This document shows positions 42,125 to 52,712 of a DNA stretch of 64,000 nucleotides, piece by piece; position 1 is the first letter of the stretch, and each line of letters starts with the position of its first letter. Under the pieces are notes generated by a model, which was not told the DNA's origin, searched no databases, and saw only the letters and a list, made by a program, of their open reading frames with translations. This stretch comes from Staphylococcus muscae (GTDB lineage Bacteria; Bacillota; Bacilli; Staphylococcales; Staphylococcaceae): NCBI RefSeq assembly GCF_003019275.1, contig NZ_CP027848.1, forward strand, positions 372,001-436,000, read 5' to 3'. Made by a program: the position numbers and the translations under genes.

Positions 42125-44755
42125 ATGAAAAATTTAAAAGCTAGTGATATTCGACAAATGTACATTGATTTCTTCGTTGAGAAAGGTCATATGGTAGAAC
42201 CATCAGCACCATTAGTACCGATTGATGATGATACACTTTTATGGATTAACTCAGGTGTTGCAACGTTAAAAAAATACTTTGATGGCCGTGAAGTACCGAA
42301 GAAACCACGTATTGTAAATGCGCAAAAATCAATTCGTACGAACGATATTGAAAATGTAGGATTTACAGCACGTCACCATACATTCTTTGAAATGCTAGGT
42401 AACTTCTCAATTGGTGATTACTTCAAAAAAGAAGCTGTCACATTTGCGTGGGAGTTTTTAACAAGCGAGAAATGGATGGCAATGGATCCTGAAAAACTTT
42501 ATGTAACCATTCATCCAGAAGATACGGAAGCATATGATCTATGGCATGATATGATCGGATTAACTGAAGATCGTATTATCCGTATTGAAGGGAACTTCTG
42601 GGATATCGGTGAAGGTCCATCTGGTCCAAATACTGAAATTTTCTATGATCGTGGTGAAGAATACGGTAAAGAAGATCCGGCAGAAGAAATGTATCCAGGT
42701 GGTGAAAACGAACGTTACTTAGAAGTGTGGAACTTAGTATTCAGTGAGTTTAACCACAATAAAGACCATAGCTATACACCACTGCCAAGTAAAAATATTG
42801 ATACCGGCATGGGGCTAGAGCGTATGGCCTCAATTTCGCAAAATGTTCGTACAAACTATGAAACGGATTTATTTATGCCAATCATGCATGAAATTGAAAA
42901 AATTTCTGGTAAATCATACTTAAAAAATACGCAAGATGATGTGGCATTTAAAGTTATAGCAGACCATATTCGTACAATTGCATTTGCGATTTCAGATGGT
43001 GCTTTGCCAGCGAATGAAGGTCGTGGCTACGTGTTACGTCGTTTATTACGTCGTGCGGTTCGTTTCAGCCAAACATTAGATATCAATGAACCATTCATGT
43101 ATCGTCTCGTAGAAATTGTTGCGGAAATCATGGAACCTTATTATCCAAATGTAAAAGAAAACCAAGACTTTATCGCACGAGTGATTAAGTCAGAAGAAGC
43201 ACGCTTCCACGAAACACTTGAAGAAGGGCTTTCTATCTTGAATGGTTTAATTGCGCAATCAAAAAAACAAGATGGTGTGATTGCTGGTGAAGATGCATTC
43301 AAATTATACGATACGTATGGTTTCCCAATCGAATTAACACAAGAAATTGCAGAAAATGAAGCGCTTAAAATTGATATGGACGGCTTCGAAACTCATATGG
43401 AAGCACAACGTAACCGTGCACGTGAAGCACGCCAGAACAACCAATCTATGCAAGTTCAAAGTGAAGTGCTAAAACAAATCAATACAGCAAGTACTTTCGT
43501 AGGTTATGATCAATTCGAAACAAAAGCACACATTACAGATATTATTTTGGATGGCGAACGTGTCACAGAGGCAGATGCAGATCAAACCGTATACTTTATT
43601 TTAGATCAAACACCATTCTATGCTGTAAGTGGTGGGCAAGTTGCAGATAAAGGGATTGTAGCAACGGATGATTTTGAAATTGAAGTGAGCGAAGTCATCA
43701 AAGCACCAAACGGTCAAAACTTACACACAGGTTATGTGAAGTTTGGTACAGTGACAGAAGGCACAGAAGTAACAGCAACAGTGGAAAGCAAATCACGTAA
43801 AGCGATTATGAAAAACCATAGTGCGACTCACTTATTACATGCAGCCTTAAAAGAAGTATTAGGTAGCCACGTTAATCAAGCAGGTTCTTTAGTAGATAGT
43901 GAACGTTTGCGTTTTGACTTCTCACATATCGCAGCAATGACCCAAGAAGAATTGCAATTGGTTGAACAACGTGTGAATGAAGAGATTTGGAACAGTATCG
44001 ATGTCTCAATTAAAGAAATGCCAATTGATGAAGCAAAAGCACAGGGTGCAATGGCGTTGTTTGGTGAAAAATATGGCGATGTTGTTCGTGTTGTAGATAT
44101 GAAACCTTTCTCAATCGAATTGTGCGGTGGTACACACGTAAATAACACATCTGAAATTGGTCTATTCAAGATTACGAGTGAATCAGGTACGGGTGCAGGT
44201 GTGCGTCGTATTGAAGCGGTAACAGGTCAAGCAGCATTTATGTACTTAGAACGTTACTTAGAACGCTTTAATGCAATCAAAGCACAAGTGAAAGCAAAAG
44301 CAGACGACCAAGTGATTGAAAAAGTTGAAAGCTTACAAGTACAAGAAAAAACATTACAACAAACGATTGAAGCAAAAAATAAAGAAATCAATGCATTAAA
44401 AATGGGCAATATCGAGGATAAAGTAACAAATATCAATGATCTACCAGTATTAATTACTGAAGTTGAAGTAGATAATGCAAAAGCAATGCGCACAACAATG
44501 GATGACTTCAAGTCTAAGTTACAAGATACAATCATTGTTTTAGCAAGTGATGTTGGTGGTAAAGTATCACTTGTTGCGACAGTACCGAAACAGTATGTTG
44601 ATCGCATCAAAGCTGGAGATATTATTAAAGAGATGGCACCGATTGTTGGTGGTAAAGGTGGCGGCCGCCCAGATATGGCACAAGGCGGCGGTACAGATCC
44701 GAGTCAAATAACAGCAGCATTACAATTTGTTGAAACTTACATTAAATCATTATAA
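42125..44755 (+). CDS. alaS: Alanine--tRNA ligase
   Basis: A class II synthetase of 876 aa with all expected parts. The catalytic core has RFRN-type motif region [20 protein letters not shown] and [10 protein letters not shown]. The editing domain has zinc-binding [11 protein letters not shown] and CGGTHVN. The C-terminal oligomerisation domain includes a coiled coil ([20 protein letters not shown]) and the glycine-rich [16 protein letters not shown]. Expression is set by the T-box leader just upstream. AGGGAG precedes ATG 42125. Confidence 0.97.
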   Translation: MKNLKASDIRQMYIDFFVEKGHMVEPSAPLVPIDDDTLLWINSGVATLKKYFDGREVPKKPRIVNAQKSIRTNDIENVGFTARHHTFFEMLGNFSIGDYFKKEAVTFAWEFLTSEKWMAMDPEKLYVTIHPEDTEAYDLWHDMIGLTEDRIIRIEGNFWDIGEGPSGPNTEIFYDRGEEYGKEDPAEEMYPGGENERYLEVWNLVFSEFNHNKDHSYTPLPSKNIDTGMGLERMASISQNVRTNYETDLFMPIMHEIEKISGKSYLKNTQDDVAFKVIADHIRTIAFAISDGALPANEGRGYVLRRLLRRAVRFSQTLDINEPFMYRLVEIVAEIMEPYYPNVKENQDFIARVIKSEEARFHETLEEGLSILNGLIAQSKKQDGVIAGEDAFKLYDTYGFPIELTQEIAENEALKIDMDGFETHMEAQRNRAREARQNNQSMQVQSEVLKQINTASTFVGYDQFETKAHITDIILDGERVTEADADQTVYFILDQTPFYAVSGGQVADKGIVATDDFEIEVSEVIKAPNGQNLHTGYVKFGTVTEGTEVTATVESKSRKAIMKNHSATHLLHAALKEVLGSHVNQAGSLVDSERLRFDFSHIAAMTQEELQLVEQRVNEEIWNSIDVSIKEMPIDEAKAQGAMALFGEKYGDVVRVVDMKPFSIELCGGTHVNNTSEIGLFKITSESGTGAGVRRIEAVTGQAAFMYLERYLERFNAIKAQVKAKADDQVIEKVESLQVQEKTLQQTIEAKNKEINALKMGNIEDKVTNINDLPVLITEVEVDNAKAMRTTMDDFKSKLQDTIIVLASDVGGKVSLVATVPKQYVDRIKAGDIIKEMAPIVGGKGGGRPDMAQGGGTDPSQITAALQFVETYIKSL

Positions 44756-44820
44756 AAATAGATGTATTTCGTGTAGAATAGAGAGTGTAATCTATTTATG
44801 GTTTAAGGAGTGTTATGACA

Positions 44821-45096
44821 ATGGCAAATTTTGATAAAACAATGAAGTTTAACCACGACGATATCCCAAAAGCAGATGTTGAAACAGTTCTAAACAATGT
44901 GTACAACACATTGGAAGAACGTGGCTACAATGCTGTCAATCAGATTGTAGGCTATCTACTATCAGGTGACCCAGCATACATTCCACGTCATAATGAAGCG
45001 AGAAATCAAATCCGACACATTGATCGTGATGATATTATGGAAGAACTAGTGTCGTTCTATTTAAAGCATAATAGCGAAAAAGAACACAATGCTTAA
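44821..45096 (+). CDS. IreB family regulatory phosphoprotein (UPF0297/YrzL)
   Basis: A 91-residue protein of the IreB (DUF965) family. It shows FDKTMKF near the N terminus, whose threonine is the kinase target in Enterococcus IreB, and the strongly conserved [28 protein letters not shown] block. It is a substrate of PASTA-type Ser/Thr kinases in Enterococcus and influences cephalosporin resistance there. ATG 44821 is 10 nt from AAGGAG; ATG 44815 is only 4 nt away and less likely. It overlaps ruvX by 8 nt, the conserved ireB-ruvX-yrzB order. Confidence 0.9.
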   Translation: MANFDKTMKFNHDDIPKADVETVLNNVYNTLEERGYNAVNQIVGYLLSGDPAYIPRHNEARNQIRHIDRDDIMEELVSFYLKHNSEKEHNA

Positions 45097-45517
45097 ACAT
45101 AAGATTATAGGGTTAGATGTTGGGAGTAAGACTGTGGGTGTTGCGATAAGCGACATGATGGGTTGGACAGCACAAGGATTGGATACACTCCGTATTAACG
45201 AAGAACAGAATGAACTCGGATTAGACATCTTAATTGAGATCATTGAACGAGAGCGTGTAGGGACCGTCGTGATCGGATTGCCGAAAAACATGAATAATTC
45301 GATTGGCTTCCGTGGCGAAGCATCGTTACATTATAAAGAAGCGTTGGCTGAACGCATGCCAGAACTTGAGATTGTAATGTGGGACGAGCGTTTAAGTACT
45401 TCGGCAGCGGAACGTTCGCTGCTCGAAGCTGACGTTTCAAGAGCAAAACGTAAAAAAGTGATAGATAAAATGGCAGCAGTATTTATATTACAAGGCTATT
45501 TAGATTCACTAAATTAA
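45089..45517 (+). CDS. ruvX: Holliday junction resolvase-like RuvX (YqgF)
   Basis: A 142-residue RNase H-fold nuclease of the YqgF family, implicated in 16S rRNA 5' processing and Holliday-junction resolution. The N-terminal motif [17 protein letters not shown] (first catalytic Asp), [14 protein letters not shown] (where most members have a Gly-rich segment) and [15 protein letters not shown] (second acidic site) are visible. It overlaps the upstream ireB-like gene and is followed after 13 nt by a DUF1292 gene. Confidence 0.93.
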   Translation: MLKHKIIGLDVGSKTVGVAISDMMGWTAQGLDTLRINEEQNELGLDILIEIIERERVGTVVIGLPKNMNNSIGFRGEASLHYKEALAERMPELEIVMWDERLSTSAAERSLLEADVSRAKRKKVIDKMAAVFILQGYLDSLN

Positions 45518-45530
45518 GGAGAGATCGACG

Positions 45531-45851
45531 ATGACAAACGAAAACCATAATATTAACGAATTAGAAATTAATAACGATGAAGCTTTATTAACACTTTACG
45601 ATGAAGAAGGAAACGAAGTATTATACCGTAAAATGTTAGAATTTTATCACCCAGAATTTGATAAAGAATATGTCATTTTAGCTGAAGAAGGCGCACAAGC
45701 AGATGACGATGATTTAATCGAATTAGTCCCAATGATTAACGAACCAGATGAATCTGGTGACGGTGGCCGTTTCGTAGCAATCGAGACAGAAGAGGAATGG
45801 GATATGATTGAAGAAGTTGTGAATACGAACTTCGACGAAACAGAAGAATAA
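45531..45851 (+). CDS. DUF1292 (UPF0473/YrzB) acidic protein
   Basis: A 106-residue strongly acidic protein of the DUF1292 family, always found with ireB and ruvX in Firmicutes. The pattern [26 protein letters not shown] and [18 protein letters not shown] is characteristic. No membrane segment or catalytic motif is seen and its function is unknown. AAGGAGAG precedes the ATG, and a terminator follows, closing the three-gene unit. Confidence 0.88.
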   Translation: MTNENHNINELEINNDEALLTLYDEEGNEVLYRKMLEFYHPEFDKEYVILAEEGAQADDDDLIELVPMINEPDESGDGGRFVAIETEEEWDMIEEVVNTNFDETEE

Positions 45852-45865
45852 GAAGTTTTGGATAA

Positions 45866-45900
45866 AAGCTGGTGTGGTAAGTTACGCATCAGCTTTTTTA
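45866..45900 (+). terminator. Terminator after the DUF1292 gene
   Basis: AAGCTGGTG (45866-45874) pairs with CATCAGCTT (45887-45895, one G-T pair), followed by TTTTTA. Confidence 0.88.
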
Positions 45901-46149
45901 TATTGATCACACTATATTGTAGTTTGGACAAAAGTGCTGAAAAAACCGAAAAAATGAACAGATACATACAAAGTTAACATATTATGTTGAGTGCTTAGCA
46001 GTTTATAATGTTTAAATGGTCTCACAGTCGAATAGAAATATTTTGGTGCACATGGTGGTTTGTCGGTTTATTTTTTTAATCGGCTGAACTGGTCATGTTT
46101 AAAGTTTGTGATGAAATTTGCGGATGATTTCGTAGAGTTCCCCTTATTT
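45901..46149. other. Non-coding stretch before the trmR leader
   Basis: No gene is seen. A short segment (GGACAAAAGTGCT, 45926-45938) matches exactly one end of the dispersed repeat at 51207-51340, so it may be a repeat remnant. Confidence 0.4.
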
Positions 46150-46330
46150 TTCAATTCATTTTGTGTTAGAATAATATGAAGCAATTTGAAGGTATGTAGG
46201 AATGGAGTAGTATGTGCATTGCTCATAAGCTCTGATAGTCTTGTTTCCTACATATTAAATACGATTTGACATGCTGGGATGGAACCCAAAAATCTTTAAG
46301 AAGATGCTATTGTTCCACTCCCATTTTTTG
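46150..46330 (+). ncRNA. Candidate small RNA or trmR leader
   Basis: TTCAAT (46150-46155), 16-nt spacer and TAATAT (46172-46177) could drive a transcript from about 46184. This contains a 10-bp perfect inverted repeat (46193-46202 with 46245-46254). A second hairpin follows (TGGGATGGAAC 46275-46285 with GTTCCACTCCCA 46312-46323) and runs straight into TTTTTTG, like a terminator. It is either an independent sRNA of about 145 nt or an attenuator ahead of trmR. The second hairpin also resembles common staphylococcal intergenic repeats. Confidence 0.42.
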
Positions 46331-46368
46331 ATGATTTTTATCAAAATTTAACTAAAGGAAGTCTTAAG

Positions 46369-47013
46369 ATGGAAAATTTAAATCAATCTTATTTTTTAAG
46401 TTTGCAATCATACGATAGTGACTTAGATCATCTACGTGACTTTGCAGAAGAAAACAAAGTCCCGATTGTCGATCAGTTATCACTTGATTTGGTGAAACAA
46501 ATTATTCGTATTTATCAACCGAAAGAGATTTTGGAGTTAGGTACGGCAATTGGATATAGCAGTATGCATTTTGCGTCTATTTCACCGGATATTCATGTGA
46601 CGACAATTGAACGTAACAATGAAATGATTGCTTATGCGAAACAACATTTTTCTCAGTTTCAATATACAGAACAGATTAGATTGATTGAAGAAGATGCAGC
46701 ACAAGCATTTTCAATGGTAAATGACCGGACATATGATATGATTTTTATCGATGCAGCAAAAGCTCAATCTAAAAAGTTTTTTGAGCTATATAGCCCTTTG
46801 TTAAATGAAGGTGGCATCATTATTACAGACAATGTGTTATATCATGGTTTTGTTGCGAATATTGATATTGTACGCAGTCGCAATGTGAAACAAATGGTGA
46901 AAAAAGTACAGAAATTTAATCAATGGCTAAGTGAACAATCTGATTTTAAAACAAACTTTATAAATATGGATGATGGTTTAGCTATTTCAATAAAGGAGCG
47001 CAAAAATGACTGA
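46369..47013 (+). CDS. trmR: tRNA 5-hydroxyuridine methyltransferase TrmR
   Basis: An O-methyltransferase of the YrrM family, shown in Bacillus to methylate ho5U34 to mo5U34 in tRNAs. The 214-residue protein has the SAM-binding motif ILELGTAIGYSSM, acidic loop TTIERNNEM and the metal-site DMIFIDAAKAQ. AAAGGAAG precedes ATG 46369. The next two genes are U32 proteins proposed to make the ho5U substrate, so the three form a pathway operon. It overlaps the first U32 gene by 8 nt. Confidence 0.88.
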   Translation: MENLNQSYFLSLQSYDSDLDHLRDFAEENKVPIVDQLSLDLVKQIIRIYQPKEILELGTAIGYSSMHFASISPDIHVTTIERNNEMIAYAKQHFSQFQYTEQIRLIEEDAAQAFSMVNDRTYDMIFIDAAKAQSKKFFELYSPLLNEGGIIITDNVLYHGFVANIDIVRSRNVKQMVKKVQKFNQWLSEQSDFKTNFINMDDGLAISIKERKND

Positions 47014-47935
47014 ATTATTAGTGACCCCAAAGTCTCTCAGCCATATTGAAACTTTGATTGAAAAGGGCGCAGATGCCTTTGTAATCGGAGAAGAAAAGTT
47101 CGGCTTACGTTTGGCTGGTGAATTTAATAGAGAACAGATGAAACAAGCAGTTGATATCATTCATGCAGCTGGTAAAAAAGCATACGCTGCTGTAAATGGT
47201 ATTTTTCATAATTATCATATCCCTGCTGTGGAAGATTATATTAAGTTCTTACATGAAATTCGTGTGGATCGTATTATTTTTGGTGACCCTGCAATTGTTA
47301 TGATTGTCAAACAACAAGAAAACCCAATTCCGCTTCATTGGAATGCTGAAACACTTGTTACTAACTATTTCCAATGTAATTATTGGGGGAAACGTGGTGC
47401 AAGTCGTGCCGTGTTAGCACGTGAATTGAGCTTAGATGAAATCTTAAATATCAAGGCAAATGCCGATGTAGAAATTGAAGTTCAAGTGCATGGCATGACG
47501 TGTATGTTCCAATCTAAACGTATGCTATTAGGGAACTACTATACTTTCCAAGAGCGTCAGATGAAAATTCAACGTGAAGATATAGATGAAAATACACAGT
47601 TGTTGCTTTATGATGAAGAGCGCGATAACAAATATCCTGTGTATGAAGACTATAATGGTACACATATTATGTCGCCAAATGATATCTGCCTAATTGAAGA
47701 GTTGGCACCGCTGTTTGAAGCGGGTATCGATAGTTTGAAAATTGATGGATTGTTACATTCAGAAGAATATATTAATACCGTAACGCAACAATATCGAGAA
47801 GCAATCGATTTATATGAAGAAGACCCAGAAGTTTATGAAGATGAGAAGTTTATGTTAGTGGATCCGATTGAAGCGATTCAACCTGAACACCGTCCATTTG
47901 ATGAAGGATTCTACTATAAACAAACGGTATATTAA
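47006..47935 (+). CDS. U32 family tRNA hydroxylation protein (TrhP1-like)
   Basis: A 309-residue peptidase-U32-family protein equivalent to Bacillus YrrN/TrhP1, needed with its partner for hydroxylation of wobble uridine using prephenate. The TIM-barrel-like segments GADAFVIGEEKFGLR, HWNAETLVTNYF and DICLIEELAPLFEAGIDSLKIDG are typical. No protease active site is evident, and the peptidase name is historical. It starts inside the end of trmR and is followed after 18 nt by the second U32 gene. Confidence 0.86.
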   Translation: MTELLVTPKSLSHIETLIEKGADAFVIGEEKFGLRLAGEFNREQMKQAVDIIHAAGKKAYAAVNGIFHNYHIPAVEDYIKFLHEIRVDRIIFGDPAIVMIVKQQENPIPLHWNAETLVTNYFQCNYWGKRGASRAVLARELSLDEILNIKANADVEIEVQVHGMTCMFQSKRMLLGNYYTFQERQMKIQREDIDENTQLLLYDEERDNKYPVYEDYNGTHIMSPNDICLIEELAPLFEAGIDSLKIDGLLHSEEYINTVTQQYREAIDLYEEDPEVYEDEKFMLVDPIEAIQPEHRPFDEGFYYKQTVY

Positions 47936-47953
47936 TACAAGGAGAGATAGCAT

Positions 47954-49219
47954 ATGACGGTATTAGAAGCAGTGAAAACCAATGCAAAACCTAAAATAAA
48001 AAAACCAGAATTGCTTGCGCCGGCCGGTAACCTTGAAAAGTTGAAAATTGCGATTCATTACGGTGCAGATGCCGTATTTCTTGGCGGACAAGAATATGGA
48101 TTGCGTTCAAACGCAGATAACTTCACGATTGAAGAAATCCGTGAAGGTGTTGAATTTGCCAACAGATATGGTGCAAAAATTTATGTTACAACGAATATCA
48201 TCGCTCATGATGAAAATATCGATGGTCTTGATGACTATTTAATCCAGTTAGAAGGTACAGGGGCAACAGGTATTATTGTGGCAGACCCTTTAATTATTGA
48301 AACATGTAAACGTGTTGCACCAAAACTTGAAATTCATCTTTCAACACAGCAATCTTTAAGTAACTACAAAGCGGTTGAATATTGGAAAGAAGAAGGTTTA
48401 GATCGTGTTGTGCTTGCGCGTGAAACAGGTGCAATGGAAATGAAAGAAATGAAAGACAAAGTCGATATTGAGATCGAAGCATTCATTCATGGTGCGATGT
48501 GTATTGCTTATTCAGGACGTTGTACACTGAGCAATCACATGACGGCACGTGACTCTAACCGTGGCGGTTGTTGTCAAAGTTGCCGCTGGGATTATGATCT
48601 TCTTACAGTTGATGAAGATGGTGAGTTGGATGTTTACTATGAAGACGGTTCCGCAGTACCATTTGCGATGAGTCCACGTGATTTGAAATTAATCGAATCT
48701 ATTCCGAACATGATGGATTTAGGGATTGATTCGTTAAAAATAGAAGGGCGTATGAAGTCGATTCATTATATTGCGACAGTTGTATCAGTTTATCGTAAAG
48801 TAATCGATGCCTATGCGGCAGACCCTGAAAACTTTAAAATCCAACCGGAATGGTTAATCGAACTCGATAAATGTGCCAACCGTGATACAGCACCTGCTTT
48901 CTTTAAAGGAACGCCAGGTTACGAAGAGCAAATGTTTGGGAATGAATCAGCTAAAAAATCTCCTTACGACTTTATCGGTCTTGTGTTAGCTTATGATGAA
49001 GAAACACAAATTGCGACGATTCAACAGCGTAATCATTTTAAACCGGGGCAAGAAGTTGAATTTTTCGGTCCTGAAATTGAAACATTTACGCAAGTAGTTG
49101 AAGCAATTTATGATGAAGAAGGCAACGAATTGGATGCTGCACGTCACCCATTACAAATCATTCAAATTAAAGTTGATCGTCCAATCTATGTAAATAATAT
49201 GATGAGAAAAGAGGTATAG
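47954..49219 (+). CDS. U32 family tRNA hydroxylation protein (TrhP2-like)
   Basis: A 421-residue U32 protein equivalent to YrrO/TrhP2. The N-terminal [28 protein letters not shown] is the family hallmark. A four-cysteine iron-sulfur-type pattern lies in [20 protein letters not shown] and [10 protein letters not shown]. The C-terminal domain is an OB-like beta-rich segment. With the preceding gene it probably forms the ho5U34 synthase. AAGGAGAG precedes ATG 47954. Confidence 0.88.
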   Translation: MTVLEAVKTNAKPKIKKPELLAPAGNLEKLKIAIHYGADAVFLGGQEYGLRSNADNFTIEEIREGVEFANRYGAKIYVTTNIIAHDENIDGLDDYLIQLEGTGATGIIVADPLIIETCKRVAPKLEIHLSTQQSLSNYKAVEYWKEEGLDRVVLARETGAMEMKEMKDKVDIEIEAFIHGAMCIAYSGRCTLSNHMTARDSNRGGCCQSCRWDYDLLTVDEDGELDVYYEDGSAVPFAMSPRDLKLIESIPNMMDLGIDSLKIEGRMKSIHYIATVVSVYRKVIDAYAADPENFKIQPEWLIELDKCANRDTAPAFFKGTPGYEEQMFGNESAKKSPYDFIGLVLAYDEETQIATIQQRNHFKPGQEVEFFGPEIETFTQVVEAIYDEEGNELDAARHPLQIIQIKVDRPIYVNNMMRKEV

Positions 49220-49223
49220 CGCA

Positions 49224-49850
49224 ATGGCGCCTACAACAATTATTGGTATTGCAGGTGGCTCAGGTTCTGGTAAAACTTCGGTCACGAATAAGATCATGAA
49301 TAATTTAGAAGGCCATAGTGTGGCGTTGATTGAACAAGACTATTACTATAAAGATCAATCTCATCTTACGTTTGAAGAACGTTTAGAAACGAATTATGAT
49401 CATCCATTTGCGTTTGATAATGATTTATTAATTCAGAATTTGCGAGACTTGTGTGCAGGTCATGAAGTAGAAGTGCCGACTTACGACTATACAAACCATA
49501 CACGTAGTGAGAAAACCATTGCATTTCAACCTAAAGATGTTATTATCGTAGAAGGTATATTTGCGCTTGAAAACGAAGAACTTCGCAATCTAATGGATGT
49601 GAAGATATATGTCGATACAGATGCTGACTTACGAATTTTACGCCGTTTATTACGTGATACACGTGAACGTGGTCGTACAATGGACTCAGTCATTGATCAG
49701 TATCTTAGCGTCGTTCGCCCAATGCATAATCAATTTATCGAGCCAACGAAGAAGTTTGCAGATATTATTATTCCAGAAGGTGGTAGCAATAAGGTAGCTA
49801 TCGACATTATGACAACAAAGATTCAAGCACTCGTTCAGAAGAAAGATTAA
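49224..49850 (+). CDS. udk: Uridine kinase
   Basis: Udk phosphorylates uridine and cytidine for pyrimidine salvage. The 208-residue protein has Walker [14 protein letters not shown] (about 8-20), QDYYYKDQ, the nucleoside-site [11 protein letters not shown] and the lid [17 protein letters not shown] segment (here [12 protein letters not shown]). The start ATG 49224 lies 4 nt after the U32 gene stop, with GAGGT upstream, so it is part of the trmR-udk-greA unit. Confidence 0.95.
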   Translation: MAPTTIIGIAGGSGSGKTSVTNKIMNNLEGHSVALIEQDYYYKDQSHLTFEERLETNYDHPFAFDNDLLIQNLRDLCAGHEVEVPTYDYTNHTRSEKTIAFQPKDVIIVEGIFALENEELRNLMDVKIYVDTDADLRILRRLLRDTRERGRTMDSVIDQYLSVVRPMHNQFIEPTKKFADIIIPEGGSNKVAIDIMTTKIQALVQKKD

Positions 49851-49876
49851 TCCAGTAAAAAAAGGAAGATGAACAT

Positions 49877-50353
49877 ATGGAAAACCAAAAACAATACCCA
49901 ATGACACAAGAAGGTTTTGAAAAACTCGAACAAGAATTAGAAGAGTTAAAAACCGTTAAACGACCTGAAGTCGTAGAAAAAATTAAGGTTGCACGTAGTT
50001 TTGGTGACCTATCTGAGAACTCTGAGTATGATGCTGCAAAAGATGAACAAGGTTTCATTGAGCAAGATATTCAACGCATTGAAACAATGTTACGCCATGC
50101 GCTTATTATTGAAGATACTGGCGATAATAATGTTGTTCAAATTGGTAAGACAGTGACATTTGTTGAATTACCTGGTGACGATGAAGAAAGCTACCAAATT
50201 GTTGGTTCTGCTGAATCAGATGCATTTAACGGTAAAATTTCAAATGAATCTCCAATGGCACAAGCATTAATCGGTAAGCATTTAAATGATGAAGTACGTG
50301 TGCCACTACCAAATGGTGGAGAAATGAACGTTAAAATTACAAACATTCAATAA
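49877..50353 (+). CDS. greA: Transcription elongation factor GreA
   Basis: GreA stimulates cleavage of backtracked RNA by RNA polymerase. The 158-residue protein has the N-terminal coiled coil ([21 protein letters not shown] through [11 protein letters not shown]). Its tip acidic motif lies in [15 protein letters not shown] (D and E at the loop), and the C-terminal FKBP-like domain is present. AAGGAAG precedes the ATG and a terminator follows, closing the operon. Confidence 0.96.
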   Translation: MENQKQYPMTQEGFEKLEQELEELKTVKRPEVVEKIKVARSFGDLSENSEYDAAKDEQGFIEQDIQRIETMLRHALIIEDTGDNNVVQIGKTVTFVELPGDDEESYQIVGSAESDAFNGKISNESPMAQALIGKHLNDEVRVPLPNGGEMNVKITNIQ

Positions 50354-50367
50354 TAAATAATTTTTGA

Positions 50368-50398
50368 CCAAGGCGTGAATGCAACGTCTTGGTTTTTA
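50368..50398 (+). terminator. Terminator after greA
   Basis: CCAAGGCGT (50368-50376) pairs with ACGTCTTGG (50384-50392, one G-T pair), followed by TTTTTAT. Confidence 0.9.
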
Positions 50399-50742
50399 TA
50401 TTTGTCTATTTTTTGATGGTGGGTAGTTAATGATAAAGTAATCAATGTTATAGTTATCATATTCAAAACATCTAATTATTGCTTAATGCATTTCAGCTAA
50501 AAATCAAAAGGTGGTTATACATTTTATGAAAACCATTGTTTTATGATAATTGTGGATATGTTATAAGCACGGCCAATTTCCATCACACAACAATCTGGTG
50601 TAACCATGTTTTAAATGACTAATTTCAAATGATTAGCAACTGAAAGGATGAACTTAAAAATAGTGTAAGGTTGTAATAACATAGTTTATGAACCTGAAAA
50701 TCTTAAAAGAAAAAAGGCAATGTATGAAAAAGGGATAAATGG
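50399..50742. other. AT-rich non-coding stretch
   Basis: No open frame, RNA motif or convincing repeat could be supported. It is probably decayed sequence upstream of the pseudogene. Confidence 0.4.
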
Positions 50743-51183
50743 ATGACGCGTTTATTATATTTATTTTGGATTATACTGATATTCGTTTATGTGTATTTAG
50801 CATATCCATATGAAAATACGACGCTTCGTTTTTTAGGTGTTATTATTGGGGAGGGCAGTTATTTTTTCTATAATATTCGTTGTGATTGTGTTTTTTGTAT
50901 TCGTATATCGAGGTAATTCGTTTAGAAAACAAAATAATAACATTGTAAAAGAATTTAATGAGAACAGAAATGGAAAGCTGTTTTTAAAAAATTACTTGGT
51001 TTAGATATAAAGCCTAAATCTATAAATGATGAGATAGTGTGGTATCTTAATATTGCAATTGCATTGAATAATCTAGGATGACAAAGTGAGTGCGTATTAT
51101 TATGCAAACAATTAGAAGATGTTGCCCCTGAAAATTACAAATAACTTATTCAACAAGTCATGGATTCCAACAAAAATATCTAG
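50743..51183 (+). pseudogene. Decayed membrane-protein gene
   Basis: A disrupted reading frame. It starts at ATG 50743 (MTRLLYLFWIILIFVYVYLA, one membrane helix) and runs 57 codons to a stop at 50914. Near 50860 the sense passes to another frame (SIIFVVIVFFVFVYRGNSFRK, a second helix). Near 50975 it passes to a third frame (KLLGLDIKPKSINDEIVWYL), which then has in-frame stops at about 51079 and 51141. The reconstructed protein would be a two-helix membrane protein of roughly 140 residues with a soluble C-terminal domain. No family was recognised. At least two frameshifts and two stops make it non-functional. Confidence 0.65.
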
Positions 51184-51206
51184 AGATTGAGACATAATGA
51201 ACTTGT

Positions 51207-51340
51207 ATTCTGGAAGTCGATTGTCAGTAAACAAGAAGCAGAATTCTCAACAGAACTGAGATGATTTCAGCAAAATTAGAAAAGCAATTTTGCTCATCGT
51301 TCGGTGCTGCTCAAATCATAAGCACTTTTGTCCTAACCTC
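51207..51340 (-). repeat. Dispersed intergenic repeat, copy B
   Basis: The reverse complement of this stretch matches copy A (18881-18978), with an extra 17-nt piece after GATTTGAGCA. The outer end GGACAAAAGTGCT also recurs at 45926-45938. It is preceded by GAGATTGAGACATAA (51183-51197), a motif resembling a frequent staphylococcal intergenic repeat. Confidence 0.7.
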
Positions 51341-51399
51341 TTTTATTTTTAATCTAATACTTTCATGCTAAATTCTGATACATAACCATATATCCTTAC

Positions 51400-51575
51400 T
51401 ATTGGAGTAGGGCAGAAATATTTATCACTATAAAAGATTTTCTCGTCCCACCACGGCAAGGGTGATCAGAAGTGAAAAAAGTTTTTAAAAAGGCGTTTTC
51501 ACTTCAGAGACCCACTGCCATTATACTGATTTCTATATTCAAAAGAAAGGGGCTGAGCACTATGTCTCAACCCCA
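51400..51575. repeat. Cluster of hairpin-forming intergenic repeats
   Basis: Three elements lie in a row. GTAGGGCAGAAAT to CTCGTCCCACC (51407-51453) resembles the staphylococcal GTGGGAC/GTCCCAC repeats. GAAGTGAAAA (51469-51478) with TTTTCACTTC (51496-51505) is a perfect 10-bp stem. GGGGCTGAG with CTCAACCCC (about 51549-51574) has one mismatch. The remaining sequence to 51965 is AT-rich with no gene supported. Confidence 0.55.
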
Positions 51576-51980
51576 TATTGAAACAACTATAAGAATATAC
51601 AAAGAAACTTCCTTCTATCTCGTTAACATTACAATGAGTTTTAGAAGGATTTTTTAATTTTTAATTATAAAACGATTCAATTTCCTTATCATTCACAAGT
51701 CCTTTTAGACGTGTTTTACATTGGATGTCAATATAAAAATAGAATAGTTTTTATGATTTTTATATTTCAACGTGCTAAATTTATATAACTTAATATTTAT
51801 AAAGTCATTGATATAACGGGCTTTATAGTGTTGGTAATTACATTTTACATGTTTTTAATTTTGTTCATTTATACAAAAATGCGTTGTACTGCTTATTATC
51901 TTGAGAAAACATTGAATTGTCAGTGTATACCAATGATGATAAAATATTTTAATGTAAGGGATTACGGAAGGGGGATGAAA

Positions 51981-52712
51981 ATGGAATTTAAACAAATTAG
52001 CGAACAATCTTTTATGATATATTTCGATACAATAATTAATGAAGACATCTTCAATCAAGTCAATGCGATAGCTGACTATTTGAAATCATTAAATCATCCA
52101 CATATTCAAGAGATTGTTCCATCATATCGAGCCATTCTTGTTTATTTCGATGGCATCTCAGTCACTTATGAAACAGTGTTAGACGAACTTGGATTGTCTA
52201 CATATGAATTTTCTTCAACAGAAATCAACCAACCGAGACGTGTTGTCAACATTCCTGTTCTATATGGCGGGAAATGGGGACCAGATTTGGAATATGTAGC
52301 AGAATATCACAAGTTATCTGTTGAAGAAGTGATTCAATATCATATTGAAGGATATTATCTTGTTTATATGATTGGTTTTATGCCTGGCTTTCCATTTTTA
52401 GGTGGTTTGAATGCACGTATTCACACACCGCGTAAGGAAGAGCCACGTTTGAAGATTCCTGCAGGTTCTGTGGGGATTGCAAATAATCAAACAGGATTAT
52501 ACCCTGCAGATTCTCCAGGTGGTTGGCAAATTATAGGGCGCACACCAATCGATGTTTTTGATTTAAAACGTGATCCTAAAATTCTCTATCAACCTGGCGA
52601 TAAAATTAAATTTTATGCGATCAACGAAGAAGAATTCCTACATATTCAAAAATATGTAGAAAAAGGACGATTAAATTATGATGAGTGGGTGAGAATCGGC
52701 TATGAGCATTAA
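51981..52712 (+). CDS. pxpB: 5-oxoprolinase subunit PxpB (KipI family)
   Basis: PxpB with PxpA and PxpC hydrolyses 5-oxoproline to glutamate with ATP. From ATG 51981 it is 243 aa. The CT_C_D (KipI) domain is recognised by IPVLYGGKWGPDLEYVAEYHKLS, GFMPGFPFLGGL and RLKIPAGSVGIANNQTGLYP with SPGGWQIIGRTP. AAGGGGG at 51968-51974 suits 51981; ATG 51975 abuts it, and the long upstream extension to 51828 is unconserved. It overlaps pxpC by 11 nt. Confidence 0.93.
   Translation: MEFKQISEQSFMIYFDTIINEDIFNQVNAIADYLKSLNHPHIQEIVPSYRAILVYFDGISVTYETVLDELGLSTYEFSSTEINQPRRVVNIPVLYGGKWGPDLEYVAEYHKLSVEEVIQYHIEGYYLVYMIGFMPGFPFLGGLNARIHTPRKEEPRLKIPAGSVGIANNQTGLYPADSPGGWQIIGRTPIDVFDLKRDPKILYQPGDKIKFYAINEEEFLHIQKYVEKGRLNYDEWVRIGYEH

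Noticed and set aside
51469..51505. Insertion sequence terminal repeats in the greA-pxpB gap
   Set aside because: No transposase or target duplication is seen; the stems are short and fit intergenic hairpin repeats.
51828..51980. Longer pxpB with an N-terminal membrane segment
   Set aside because: The extension is AT-rich non-coding sequence; the ribosome-binding site at 51968-51974 sets the start at 51981.
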